From a virus: a stretch of DNA of 63,549 nucleotides. The stretch covers positions 1-63,549 of IMG/VR virus record IMGVR_UViG_3300042691_014091; one strand, 5' to 3'. Each line of letters starts with the position of its first letter. Position 1 is the stretch's first letter. The notes under the pieces are model-generated. The model was not told where the DNA came from. It was given only the letters and a program-made list of their open reading frames with translations, and searched no databases. The translations under genes and the position numbers were made by a program. This document shows, one piece after another, positions 50,518 through 58,856 of this stretch.

Positions 50518-51760
50518 ATGGCTTAAACTCCGGTACTACACTTAATAGACTCTGATTACGTGTAGCATCGAGAGCAAAGTTGAAATCTAAAAAGTCTTGC
50601 CACAAATTAAATTGATCCTTAGATTGCAAGTAGTTTATATTATCTTGTATTTGTTGATGTGTTACTTTACCCAGCAACGGATTCTTTTTAATTGCGTCCC
50701 ATGTATCTATCTGCGATTTGACTGCTAACAATTTTGTAATGGCTAGTGCTTTTAAGTCATTAGGTAAAACTTGAGCTGACAAACAGTTAGGGTAACTTAC
50801 ACGATGGCTATAAAATACTATGTCCATTTTGTTAATAAAATAATCAATGCATTCTGCGGCTTGTAGTATGTTACCAGCTTGTGCCGTAAATGCTCCAACT
50901 ACACGACTTACATTTGGTATCTTTTTTATTTCTTTAATGTTTTCTTCAACTTGATTAAAATCACCGTTGCCACGTATGTAATTGTAAACATCGTGAATGC
51001 CGTCAATGCTGACGTTAACGGCAACGCTTCTAAAATGAGGCCAGTAGTCATGTATAGTTCTTCCTTGGTTTATCCCAAGTGTTGTGCCATTAGTGGCATA
51101 TTTAATTTCTATGTTCTTACCATATGGTTTGAGCATGTCGAGTATTTTGTAATGTTGCGGATCCATTAGTGGTTCGCCACCTGCAAACTCAACTCGCTTA
51201 AAATGTGGTATTAATTTTTCAAATGATTCCCACCAGTTGTCTGTGTCATCAAATGGTCCAATATATTTTCCAGGTTTGTTGACTAAGCGACTTACAGTAG
51301 GAACAAGGTAGTTGTTTTCTTTTTTGTAAAACGGAACAACCTTATCCCAATCCTGCCAGCTAGTACTGTCTAGGGGGTTACACATACGACACTTTAAGTT
51401 GCACAGGTTGTTAAGTTTAATTTCCATAGTGGGAAATTCAAACGGCATAATTTCTTGTAAAGGTGTATCTGGATATAAATTAATTCGTGCTTCTGGAATA
51501 ACACCGCTAATATGTCGCTGACGTAAACTTTCAACGCCTTGGTCTTCTAAATCAAAACAAGGCTTACAAACATCCGGCCGCTCACTGTTTAAAACTTGTG
51601 TGCGAACTTGACGCATTATAGGGCCATTCCAAATATTTTCTAAAGTATCGTCCTGTATCCAGCCAATAGGTTGGCTACGGCAACAGACTTTAATTGCGCC
51701 GTCTTCACGTGTTGCCAATCCTGTAAAAGGATGCATACAAAATGTTTTACTATTATTCAT
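50510..51760 (-). CDS. Radical SAM protein with N-terminal twitch-type cysteines
   Basis: The 416-residue protein's N-terminus has FCMHPFTGLATREDG and KVCCRSQ, then VCKPCFDLED (about 65), the auxiliary-cluster part. The core is NNLCNLKCRMCNP (about 118), FAGGEPLMDP (about 192) and YATNGTTLG (about 217). The C-terminal region has VSYPNCLSAQVLPNDLKALA, comparable to 'LPNDLK' segments in the proteins at 57770 and 59344. It overlaps the SGNH-like gene by 8 bp and the next radical SAM gene by 8 bp. Confidence 0.92.
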   Translation of the reverse strand: MNNSKTFCMHPFTGLATREDGAIKVCCRSQPIGWIQDDTLENIWNGPIMRQVRTQVLNSERPDVCKPCFDLEDQGVESLRQRHISGVIPEARINLYPDTPLQEIMPFEFPTMEIKLNNLCNLKCRMCNPLDSTSWQDWDKVVPFYKKENNYLVPTVSRLVNKPGKYIGPFDDTDNWWESFEKLIPHFKRVEFAGGEPLMDPQHYKILDMLKPYGKNIEIKYATNGTTLGINQGRTIHDYWPHFRSVAVNVSIDGIHDVYNYIRGNGDFNQVEENIKEIKKIPNVSRVVGAFTAQAGNILQAAECIDYFINKMDIVFYSHRVSYPNCLSAQVLPNDLKALAITKLLAVKSQIDTWDAIKKNPLLGKVTHQQIQDNINYLQSKDQFNLWQDFLDFNFALDATRNQSLLSVVPEFKPYA

Positions 51761-52343
51761 TTATATAATTAAAAATTCTTTCAGCTGCTTGGAAGTGAGA
51801 CTGCATACCCGGATGTGCATCATCGGCTGCTCTATCAACCTTTATCATATTTTTAAGATAAAGATTTTCAATGTTTAAATGCTCAGGTTTGTTTTTGTAA
51901 CGATCTGAAGGGCAATGAATATATTTGACACCTAAACTTTTGAAGTACAAGTCTGCATGATGAATGTATATCCAAGTTCTTTGCGTATAATCATGTTCGT
52001 CTAACGATGCAATCCATTTCTTTGCAAATGCATCCTTCATCCATACTCCTAATCTCCGATAAGGTTTACCAAAGTTGTGAAAATACATATCTCTAATAGG
52101 AGAAGTCCACATAACAGCTACGGTATCAGTCGGCTCAAATTTAAAACCAAGTATTTTATAAAGAATTTCTAAATTGCTCGACCCTGGGAAACTTTGGTTT
52201 TCAAGTTTATATTTTAGTTTATTTGCCAGTACGTTTGGCCATGCAAACTCACTGGGTTTAGTCCACCCTGCATTTGATTCTATACAGTCGGGTAATCCTT
52301 GTCCGTATGTAAACGAACATCCAAAGGTTATTAATCTAGACAT
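51753..52343 (-). CDS. SGNH/GDSL-like hydrolase
   Basis: I start at MSRLITFGCSFTYGQG (52343), which overlaps the previous stop by 13 bp; a longer frame adds four residues. The 196-residue protein has the nucleophile block FGCSFTYGQGL (Ser about 9), a Gly/Asn block in NQSFPGSSNLEI, and DDAHPGMQSHFQAAERI near the end, which supplies the Asp-x-x-His pair. This fold removes or transfers acyl groups from sugars or lipids. In this cluster it may deacylate or acylate a pathway intermediate. Confidence 0.75.
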   Translation of the reverse strand: MSRLITFGCSFTYGQGLPDCIESNAGWTKPSEFAWPNVLANKLKYKLENQSFPGSSNLEILYKILGFKFEPTDTVAVMWTSPIRDMYFHNFGKPYRRLGVWMKDAFAKKWIASLDEHDYTQRTWIYIHHADLYFKSLGVKYIHCPSDRYKNKPEHLNIENLYLKNMIKVDRAADDAHPGMQSHFQAAERIFNYINE

Positions 52344-53011
52344 GATAGTGCCCACTCTCGTTCTTTACACCAAAAGCATTCTCCACATGTTGGAATATGT
52401 TGTCCTGGTGTGTATGTGTTATAATTGATGCCTTCAAATTCTCCCTCACAACTACGAGTTAAATTTAAAAGGTCTTCGATATTATTTTCAAAATACTGTT
52501 TGATTATCCAGTCTTTTTTAGTATACACGAACGGATGACAAATGTCAATACCATTGTGTATAAAATGAGGAGGAATGTGTCCTTCATTTCGATCAGCTAA
52601 AGATCCTTCAATTTCAATGTCTGGATTTTTATTAATGCCTCCATACAATGCATCTAATTTATATTTGTGTGCAATGTACTCATTATGTGATCTCAATATA
52701 ATTTGATTGCCACTTTTCAATTTGCCATATTCGTCTACAATAGTCGGTCCTTTATCAGCCCATTCTAATTCTGATGGAATGAGATTTCTATGCAAATAAA
52801 AATTATTCTTAAAACGATCTTTAAACCAAGCAATAACGTTATCGGCCACGTGCTCTTGCCATGGGCGTGTTTTCCAAAGTCTAATTTGGTTTGTAAAGTG
52901 TATATCTGCATCAGTGTTTGAACATATTAAATATGCCAGCAATGCGCTGTCTGCGCCGCCGCTTAGGCTGATGCCAATTCTTTTCCAATTTTGGTTTAAA
53001 TACAGGTCCAT
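52331..53011 (-). CDS. QueC-like PP-loop ATPase
   Basis: The 226-residue protein has the PP-loop SLSGGADSALLAYL (about residues 15-28), which binds ATP and adenylates a carbonyl. The C-terminus has TRSCEGE and then PTCGECFWCKEREWAL, the four-cysteine zinc site seen in QueC (7-cyano-7-deazaguanine synthase). QueC converts a carboxylate to a nitrile with ammonia. Here the enzyme could make preQ0 with QueD (20423), or perform amide or nitrile chemistry on the cluster product. It begins the minus block after a TAAATA box with no ribosome site. Confidence 0.78.
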   Translation of the reverse strand: MDLYLNQNWKRIGISLSGGADSALLAYLICSNTDADIHFTNQIRLWKTRPWQEHVADNVIAWFKDRFKNNFYLHRNLIPSELEWADKGPTIVDEYGKLKSGNQIILRSHNEYIAHKYKLDALYGGINKNPDIEIEGSLADRNEGHIPPHFIHNGIDICHPFVYTKKDWIIKQYFENNIEDLLNLTRSCEGEFEGINYNTYTPGQHIPTCGECFWCKEREWALSCLD

Positions 53012-53015
53012 GATA

Positions 53016-53045
53016 TATTTAAGCTATTATAGTAGCACATAAATA
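53016..53045. promoter_or_regulatory. Divergent TAAATA boxes, each 4 nt from a start codon
   Basis: In the 38-bp gap between divergent genes, TAAATA points left (53021-53016, then TATC and ATG 53011) and right (53040-53045, then TTTC and ATG 53050). Neither start has a Shine-Dalgarno sequence. With a T4-late-like start 5-6 nt downstream of the box, both mRNAs would begin at or near the ATG. Confidence 0.6.
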
Positions 53046-53049
53046 TTTC

Positions 53050-53718
53050 ATGATTACTAAACAACTGTGGCAATGTCCGCCAGGACTAATTGAACAAGCA
53101 CTTAATGAACATCCAATTACAGGAAGTACTGTGCTTAATGAGCCAACAGGTGATTTCTTTTACGATACTTGGAAGATTAAAGACTTGTACAAAGACACAC
53201 TTTGGGAACAAGTATTAAACTCTATGCCAATGAGCATTGGGCAAGCACGTATTATTAAAATGGAACCAGGCGAAAGTTATATGGCTCATGCCGATATAGA
53301 TAATCGATGGCACTTAAACTTAACAGGTGAGCAAGCATACTTGATTAATTTAGACGATGAAGTCATGTATAAATGTGAAAGAGATTATCGTTGGGCTTAT
53401 ATGGATGCTAGTCGTATTCACGCGGCCACTAATTATGGATCCATTCCACGTTTGCAATTAGTAGTACGCGAGCCATTACGCCGCAGTCGCCAGCCTATCG
53501 ATTTAGTTAGCATTAGTATGGAGCCAGCTTACGAACAGCACGACTTTAGATATAAGTTTGATAAAATTTTTAGTCCATTTTTAAATCGTGCAAATCAGAA
53601 ATACAAACTATCAGACTTTGCTCATACTACATTCAGTTTAAAATTTAAACTAGAACGAGAACTGCTTGAAGAATTTAAACAACTTATATCATCGGAGTTT
53701 AAAGTTACCTATGCTTAA
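53050..53718 (+). CDS. Putative aspartyl hydroxylase-like 2OG-Fe(II) oxygenase
   Basis: The 222-residue protein has KMEPGESYMAHADIDNRWHLN (HxD, about 78-80), a beta-helix core (LINLDDEVMYKCE) and SRIHAATNYGSIPRLQLVV (distal His about 120, Arg for 2-oxoglutarate). The C-terminal 80 residues are an extra helical part (FSLKFKLERELLEEFKQLI) of unknown role. It starts a plus-strand block after a TAAATA-N4-ATG start; its stop overlaps the first dehydrogenase gene by 8 bp. Confidence 0.72.
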   Translation: MITKQLWQCPPGLIEQALNEHPITGSTVLNEPTGDFFYDTWKIKDLYKDTLWEQVLNSMPMSIGQARIIKMEPGESYMAHADIDNRWHLNLTGEQAYLINLDDEVMYKCERDYRWAYMDASRIHAATNYGSIPRLQLVVREPLRRSRQPIDLVSISMEPAYEQHDFRYKFDKIFSPFLNRANQKYKLSDFAHTTFSLKFKLERELLEEFKQLISSEFKVTYA

Positions 53719-54178
53719 AGTTTGTATCACTGGAACAACTCGCGGCCTTGGAAAATCTCTAGCTGAACATTTTATCAGTAAAGGCTGCGAAGTTATTGAA
53801 CTCAACCGAGCGGATGATAAGATAAGATCCGCAATTGGTTGCGACTTGTATATTAACAATGCGTATGATGATGCCCTACAACTTAATTTGTTTAACCGAC
53901 TATATGTTAGTGTAAACAAAATGATAGTCATGGGTAGTGTTGCTGCCGACTATCCTGACCCAGATATGCCGCTGTATAGTCATTACAAAAAAGAATTAAA
54001 AACTCGTGTACTTGAAATTGCTAATAAAAAACTAAAAGGCAAAGCAGACATTTTATTGTTAGAACTAACAGGAGCAAGTTATAACAATCCAGAATTGATT
54101 AAACGAACAATTGATTTTTGGCTAGATAACCCTAACATTACATGTGTATCCTTTGTTCACGGAGATCCTAATGGATAA
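53711..54178 (+). CDS. Short-chain dehydrogenase-like protein, copy 1
   Basis: The ATG at 53711 overlaps the upstream stop. The 155-residue protein is short for the family. It has the nucleotide-binding TGTTRGLGKSLAEHF (about 7), INNAY (about 52), VMGSVAADY (catalytic Ser, about 77) and LYSHYKKELK (YxxxK, about 93). The C-terminus is reduced. The next gene is a tandem paralogue with the same motif order. They may reduce or oxidise a sugar or carbonyl intermediate; the substrate is unknown. Confidence 0.8.
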   Translation: MLKVCITGTTRGLGKSLAEHFISKGCEVIELNRADDKIRSAIGCDLYINNAYDDALQLNLFNRLYVSVNKMIVMGSVAADYPDPDMPLYSHYKKELKTRVLEIANKKLKGKADILLLELTGASYNNPELIKRTIDFWLDNPNITCVSFVHGDPNG

Positions 54179-54782
54179 GAAAATTATTATAACTGGCCAT
54201 ACACACGGTGTTGGTAAGGCAATCTACGACAAATTTAAAGAAATTAGTTGTAGAGAAATTGTAGGTATGAGCCGTAGTAATGGATATGATATTGACAAAG
54301 ACTTTGATAAAATTGTAGAAGAAGCCGCAGGCTGCGAACTGTTTATTAACAATGCCTACAGAGATAGTCAGCAGTTAAAATTAGTTGAAGCACTTAAAGA
54401 TAAAGTAGACATGATGGTAGTCATGGGTAGTGTAAGCCGTTTCTACCCAGAACTTATTCCTACACAATATGTACACGATAAACAAGCACTAGCGGAAGCC
54501 TGTAGACTTATTAGTTTGAACCCTAATGGTATTCCGTTGCTACATTTAGATTTAGGATTCATAGAAGGTACAACTGTTGAAGGCAACGATCCAACAGCCT
54601 TTGTTAGTGACTACACTACACCTAAGGATGACATTGTTGATACGATTATATTCTGGGCGCAGAAGCCAACTATTAGACAAATTGAATTTAGATGGAAACT
54701 AACTCCGCAAGTTATGTCGGAGTTAACACGCATTAACCCTAATCTGGATACTACACGTATACAATATGAATCAAAAAATTAA
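54171..54782 (+). CDS. Short-chain dehydrogenase-like protein, copy 2
   Basis: The ATG at 54171 overlaps the preceding stop. The 203-residue protein has TGHTHGVGKAIYDKF (about 8), FINNAYRDS (about 60), VVMGSVSRFYP (about 84) and QYVHDKQALAEA (YxxxK, about 102). It is longer at the C-terminus than copy 1 (a substrate-binding region with LHLDLGFIEGT). Two tandem SDRs may form a heterodimer or catalyse successive steps. The stop overlaps the next radical SAM start by 17 bp. Confidence 0.85.
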   Translation: MDKKIIITGHTHGVGKAIYDKFKEISCREIVGMSRSNGYDIDKDFDKIVEEAAGCELFINNAYRDSQQLKLVEALKDKVDMMVVMGSVSRFYPELIPTQYVHDKQALAEACRLISLNPNGIPLLHLDLGFIEGTTVEGNDPTAFVSDYTTPKDDIVDTIIFWAQKPTIRQIEFRWKLTPQVMSELTRINPNLDTTRIQYESKN

Positions 54783-55701
54783 ATTAGACACATACCTGTC
54801 AGTAGTAGTAAACAATATATGTAACATGACATGCAGCCACTGTGGTGGATTAGCCTGCTACGATTTCACTGGAAACTTTGCGTGGAGTGACAGTGCAGAA
54901 CGTTGGGAAAAATGGGCAGAGTATTTAGATACAGACAATGTAGCATTTGCTGGTGGAGAAATGTTTTTACACCCAAACTTAGATGAATGGTTTTTAAACA
55001 TGCGACGTCTATGGCCTAATGCACATATAGAAATTCCAACGAATGGTTCAAAACTAGTGAAACGTAAGGACTTAGCGCATCTTATTATGAGCGATGGCAA
55101 CGCACACTTGCGAGTATCTTGTCATTACGAAGGCGAAGAGGAATACCAAAAATTAAAGAAAGATGTTTTGGAAGTGCTTGAGCCGTGGGCTGATTCATTA
55201 ACAGTTGTTGAAGAAGAATACATACCTATAAAACAAAATAGAGCAACTAAGTATTTCTTAAATGATAAACTGATTTTACGTTACGAACATTTTATACACT
55301 TTTTCCAGCCTTATCATCATCATGTTGAAGATGGAACTGTACATTTTCATATGGGCGGAGACCAAGACAAAAGTTTTGAAGCCTGCATATGGCATACTGA
55401 ATATAATATTCAACACGGAATAATGTATCATTGCCCCGCGGTTACTAACTATGCAGAAGCTAAACATCAGGTAAAGTACGTGCCTGAAGCGCAACAACTG
55501 TTAGAAAAATATATACCTTGTGATCCGTTAGATGGATATGAAGTTGTAAAGAAATTTATAGAGCAAGATTTGAAAAAATCTATTGAAGTGTGTAAACTGT
55601 GTGCCTTCGATAAACAAGGCCCTCAACTTCCAAATATAAAGTTTACACTAGATCCAAACTTTAAAAAGAAGTTTAGAAACATCCCCATTAAAGCCATCTA
55701 G
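54766..55701 (+). CDS. Radical SAM protein
   Basis: The 311-residue protein has NNICNMTCSHCGGLAC (about 18-28), FAGGEMFLHP (about 63) and EIPTNGSKLV (about 90). A His-rich stretch (YHHHVEDGTVHFHMGG, about 186) and cysteines in ACIWHT, YHCPAV, IPCDP and VCKLCAFD may bind metals or a second cluster. The CNMTCSHCGG motif differs from all others in the window. It ends the plus block, overlapping the acetyltransferase-like gene by 14 bp tail-to-tail. Confidence 0.9.
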   Translation: MNQKIKLDTYLSVVVNNICNMTCSHCGGLACYDFTGNFAWSDSAERWEKWAEYLDTDNVAFAGGEMFLHPNLDEWFLNMRRLWPNAHIEIPTNGSKLVKRKDLAHLIMSDGNAHLRVSCHYEGEEEYQKLKKDVLEVLEPWADSLTVVEEEYIPIKQNRATKYFLNDKLILRYEHFIHFFQPYHHHVEDGTVHFHMGGDQDKSFEACIWHTEYNIQHGIMYHCPAVTNYAEAKHQVKYVPEAQQLLEKYIPCDPLDGYEVVKKFIEQDLKKSIEVCKLCAFDKQGPQLPNIKFTLDPNFKKKFRNIPIKAI

Positions 55702-56239
55702 GATAACGTTCTAAGTTAGTAAGAAACTTATCTGGGTATATACGCCACACTGTTTGGTCTGTGTTACGATAATTTATTTCACCAACACGATCCACAATAC
55801 CCAACTTAGCCAGTGTAGGAAAATAATGTCTATGCACTAGGCGTTGACTTGCTACTGTGCTTTCGTTGCTGGTAGCATACAATTCACCTTTTGCCCAGTT
55901 AATACAAGCAGGTAACAAAAATTGATCCGTTAAGTTTTGATGTTCGGCAATTAACCTCTTGGGTGTAATAAGTCCACTGTTAGGCCTAGCAGTTCCAAAT
56001 GTACAAGTACGTGCTAGTACACGATAAGCATTAGGACCCATCACTGTAAAAGAATGTGCGGCAACACTACCGACAGCCTTGTTGTCATGGTATAGTATCC
56101 ATGCCGCCCATTCTGGCTCATTACGAAAGCAGTCTATCATTGCCCGTTGGCTAGCATTGTTAGCAAAGCCGCGCTGTTCTGCTTCCGAATAGAACTCGGT
56201 TAAATTTAAATCTTCTGTCCAAGGTACAATCTTATACAT
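55688..56239 (-). CDS. GNAT-like acetyltransferase
   Basis: I chose the ATG of MYKIVPWTEDLNLTEFY (56239), overlapping the upstream stop by 8 bp; an in-frame start 57 nt earlier is unlike the family. The 183-residue protein has RGFANNASQRAMIDCF, WAAWILYHDNKAVGSVAAHSF (a GNAT beta4-like strand, about 55) and SQRLVHRHYFPTLAKLG (about 145). I recall the same pattern in other T4-like marine phages annotated as acetyltransferases. It would transfer an acyl group from acyl-CoA to an amine. It is paired with the kinase-like gene in a two-gene minus block. Confidence 0.65.
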   Translation of the reverse strand: MYKIVPWTEDLNLTEFYSEAEQRGFANNASQRAMIDCFRNEPEWAAWILYHDNKAVGSVAAHSFTVMGPNAYRVLARTCTFGTARPNSGLITPKRLIAEHQNLTDQFLLPACINWAKGELYATSNESTVASQRLVHRHYFPTLAKLGIVDRVGEINYRNTDQTVWRIYPDKFLTNLERYPRWL

Positions 56240-56927
56240 AGAGTTTTTTACATTCGTCCATGAAGTCCGCAGGAAAGTTCGTTTTAAAACTTTCAAACGC
56301 TAACTGTTGTATTTGATCATGTGGTGTAGGAGCATCTACGTTAATACCTAAGGCAATCATTTTAGGAAACAAGTCTGCTTGTCTATCCTCACTAATATGA
56401 CTCATAACACTACGTAAACTGATTGGAGCACTTGTGTTGTTATAACAAAAAAAGTAATTGATACTTTTAAGTTGTCCGTTGACTACAAAGTAACTGCTTG
56501 GATGTAAACTGTATTTGTAAATTCCTAATGATTTATGAGCCTTGAATATTTCCAACATCTGTTTACGCCAGTCAGGTAAGATGTCATCGTATGTACAGTT
56601 GTTATCCAATGTTTGTTGCCAAAAGTCAACACCTTGAATTTCAAAATAGAGTTTACGATTTTCTAAATCTATTTTTGTTATTGTCGGAACTAACTTTGGA
56701 TAAGCATTACGCATCTGTGTAACATAGTTTACTTCACGTAACCATTTTTCCTCCATTAATTCCGGATCAACTATTTGATTCTGCCCTTGATGGTATTCTG
56801 TATCGTTTGAGTAGTGCTGGCAAAATACAGTTTTATCTTTGCTAATCAAACTTGTATAGATTAAATTGTTTCGGCACAGCCCTTTACCAGGCACATTATT
56901 ATAGTAGTATTCAAAGATGTGTTCCAT
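56232..56927 (-). CDS. Kinase-fold-like protein (degenerate), paralogue of 44106-44792
   Basis: The 231-residue protein has NYVTQMRNAYPKLVPTITKIDLENRKLYFEI (N-lobe and hinge-like), PDWRKQMLEIFKAH (helix), and GIYKYSLHPSSYFVVNGQLKSINYFF (catalytic-loop and DFG-like position, with Asp changed to Ser/Asn). The match to 44106 is clear along the whole C-lobe, but neither keeps the kinase catalytic Asp. It could be a pseudokinase that binds a substrate or nucleotide. Its start is 5 nt after a TAAGTA box without a ribosome site. Confidence 0.5.
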   Translation of the reverse strand: MEHIFEYYYNNVPGKGLCRNNLIYTSLISKDKTVFCQHYSNDTEYHQGQNQIVDPELMEEKWLREVNYVTQMRNAYPKLVPTITKIDLENRKLYFEIQGVDFWQQTLDNNCTYDDILPDWRKQMLEIFKAHKSLGIYKYSLHPSSYFVVNGQLKSINYFFCYNNTSAPISLRSVMSHISEDRQADLFPKMIALGINVDAPTPHDQIQQLAFESFKTNFPADFMDECKKLYV

Positions 56928-56932
56928 GCTAC

Positions 56933-56949
56933 TACTTATTAGATAAGTA
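56933..56949. promoter_or_regulatory. Divergent TAAGTA boxes, each 5 nt from a start codon
   Basis: The gap 56928-56954 holds TAAGTA pointing left (56938-56933, then N5 and ATG 56927) and right (56944-56949, then N5 and ATG 56955). It resembles the divergent TAAATA pair at 53016-53045, with G for A in the box. No ribosome sites are visible. Confidence 0.42.
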
Positions 56950-56954
56950 TGTGC

Positions 56955-57770
56955 ATGATAAAAGGTATTGGCGGTAAGCCTTATATAAACTTAGACCCAT
57001 TTTTGGATATAGATGGGTTCAAAAACTTACACCCAGAAATATGTAAGGGCTTTGCTTTGGCGAGAGATTATGCTAAAGAAGGTACTTGGATGAAGCCTGG
57101 ATTTGATTGGAAAGATGCTAGTTATATAGTTAACTGGAAACCAATTTACAAGGCGGTAGACGAATATTTGGCATTACCCGAGACTGATCCTATTCGTGTT
57201 GTTGGCGATCCTATGTACTTTACAGACTTGAGTAATTTTAAAAATCGTAATACCTTTACTCGTTACTTAAAGATGGTTATGGGTGCTAGTGATCCTTACA
57301 TTTACTATTTCCTTTGGGAACAAGGTAATTGGAACGACCGTAGTGCTAAACGTGATCCTACAGAAGAAAGCAAATATTTTCCAGGTGTAGTAGCATGGGT
57401 TAACAATCTAGTAGAACAAAACATTATTAGCCAAATTGGTCGTGTTATATTCTTTCACTGCGACCACAATGGGTTAGGGTTTGAACACAGAGACTTAGAT
57501 GCCAACAATGGTGTACTAGGAAAGAACTCGTATACAGAACACCGTAACGAATTTATACACATACGTTTTAGAACCAAGCGTGGATTTTACATCTGGGATC
57601 CAGATACTGAAAACAAACACTACATTAATAGTAACGCTGGATTTTGGAATGATGAAGACTGGCACGGCGGCGATAGTATAGGCGAACAAGACTATGCGTT
57701 ACGTGTTGACTGTAAATTTACAGACGAGTTTAGAAAAAAACTAGGAATAGATCATTTAGGTAGTTATTGA
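56955..57770 (+). CDS. Putative Fe(II)/2OG-oxygenase-like protein
   Basis: I use the second ATG (56955, MIKGIGGKPYINLDPF), which has the same 5-nt distance from a TAAGTA box as the divergent gene; the first, at 56949, overlaps the box. The 271-residue protein has RVIFFHCDHNGLGFEHRDLDANN (HxD, about 180), EFIHIRFRTKRGFYIWDPDT (beta core) and EDWHGGDSIGEQDYALRVDC (distal His about 236, Arg about 248). This fits a double-stranded beta-helix dioxygenase. The substrate is unknown. The stop overlaps the next radical SAM start (TGATG). Confidence 0.65.
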   Translation: MIKGIGGKPYINLDPFLDIDGFKNLHPEICKGFALARDYAKEGTWMKPGFDWKDASYIVNWKPIYKAVDEYLALPETDPIRVVGDPMYFTDLSNFKNRNTFTRYLKMVMGASDPYIYYFLWEQGNWNDRSAKRDPTEESKYFPGVVAWVNNLVEQNIISQIGRVIFFHCDHNGLGFEHRDLDANNGVLGKNSYTEHRNEFIHIRFRTKRGFYIWDPDTENKHYINSNAGFWNDEDWHGGDSIGEQDYALRVDCKFTDEFRKKLGIDHLGSY

Positions 57771-58855
57771 TGTCTAAAACATATTGTCCACTACCTTGGA
57801 TAGGTTTAAACATACTACCTGGAGAAATAAGACCCTGCTGCCATTGGGAAGGTGCACCTATACCACTTGAGCAAGTTAGAGAAGATATGCTTTCAGGGAA
57901 AGAAATAGCAGGGTGCCAACAATGTCGTTTTGCTGAACAAATTGGTAGCAAATCTAAAAGACAAGATGCAATTGAAAAGTATGGTATAATACACGAAGTA
58001 AAACCTCAACTATTAGAAGTTACATTTGATAATATTTGCAATTTAAAATGTAGAGGTTGCTGTAGTTACACAAGCCATATGTGGCGCAGTGATGAAACAG
58101 AAATTTACGGTAAGCCTTTTATAGATAAAAAGTATGTAGAAAGCATTGTTGATATAGACTGTTCTAGTTTAAAAGAAATTGATATCTCGGGAGGAGAACC
58201 ATTTCTTAGTAAAAATGTAGAAAGATTTTTAGGCAAGTTGGTAGATGAAGAAATAATTCAGAATATTGATATGGGTATTGTTGTTAGCGGATATACTGCT
58301 CCTTCAGATACAGTGTTTGATGCGTTATCAAAAACAAAGAAGTTATATCTTAGTATTAGCATAGATGCGATAGGCGAACTAAACGATTATTTTAGAAGTG
58401 GTTCAAAATTTGAAACAGTATTAAAAAATATTGAATTTTTAAATAAACTGTATAAAAAAGATACACATACAATTATCATACATTCTACTGTTAGCATCTA
58501 TAATGTTAATTGTATTAGAGAAGTAGAGGATTACTTTGCTAAACACTATCCACATTTTATAGTAGAACACAGATTATTACAATGGCCTGAGCAATTAGCA
58601 GTTCAAAATATGCCCAACGATTTAAAAGATTCTGTTAGACCTATAATAGAAAGTTTTGGACCAGAATACAAAGATATTTTAGAAGCAATCAATATACCAA
58701 ACAAAGACGTATATGGTCATTTTTTAAATTTTCATAACAGTCTTGATAGACTACGAAACGAAAAATTACCTAATGAATTTTTAGATAATTATATTACTAA
58801 TAATCAAATTAGAACAGACAGCACTATATTTTTTAAACAGCAGATGAGAGGTTAA
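57770..58855 (+). CDS. Radical SAM protein with N-terminal twitch-type cysteines
   Basis: The start is ATG 57770 in a TGATG junction. The 361-residue protein has YCPLPWIGLNILPGEIRPCC and GCQQCRFAEQ (N-terminal auxiliary part), then DNICNLKCRGCCSY (about 93), ISGGEPFLS (about 138) and SISIDAIGELNDYFRSG. It is a near neighbour and clear paralogue of the protein at 59344, including the C-terminal 'DVYGHFLNFHN' / 'DLFGHFINYHN' segment. The two probably act on related substrates. Confidence 0.93.
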   Translation: MSKTYCPLPWIGLNILPGEIRPCCHWEGAPIPLEQVREDMLSGKEIAGCQQCRFAEQIGSKSKRQDAIEKYGIIHEVKPQLLEVTFDNICNLKCRGCCSYTSHMWRSDETEIYGKPFIDKKYVESIVDIDCSSLKEIDISGGEPFLSKNVERFLGKLVDEEIIQNIDMGIVVSGYTAPSDTVFDALSKTKKLYLSISIDAIGELNDYFRSGSKFETVLKNIEFLNKLYKKDTHTIIIHSTVSIYNVNCIREVEDYFAKHYPHFIVEHRLLQWPEQLAVQNMPNDLKDSVRPIIESFGPEYKDILEAINIPNKDVYGHFLNFHNSLDRLRNEKLPNEFLDNYITNNQIRTDSTIFFKQQMRG

Positions 58856-58856
58856 T

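Noticed and set aside
54766-55701. QueE as partner of QueD
   Set aside because: The protein has a radical SAM motif but is too long, has GGEM in place of GGEP, and lies inside the modification cluster; nothing specific to QueE is visible.
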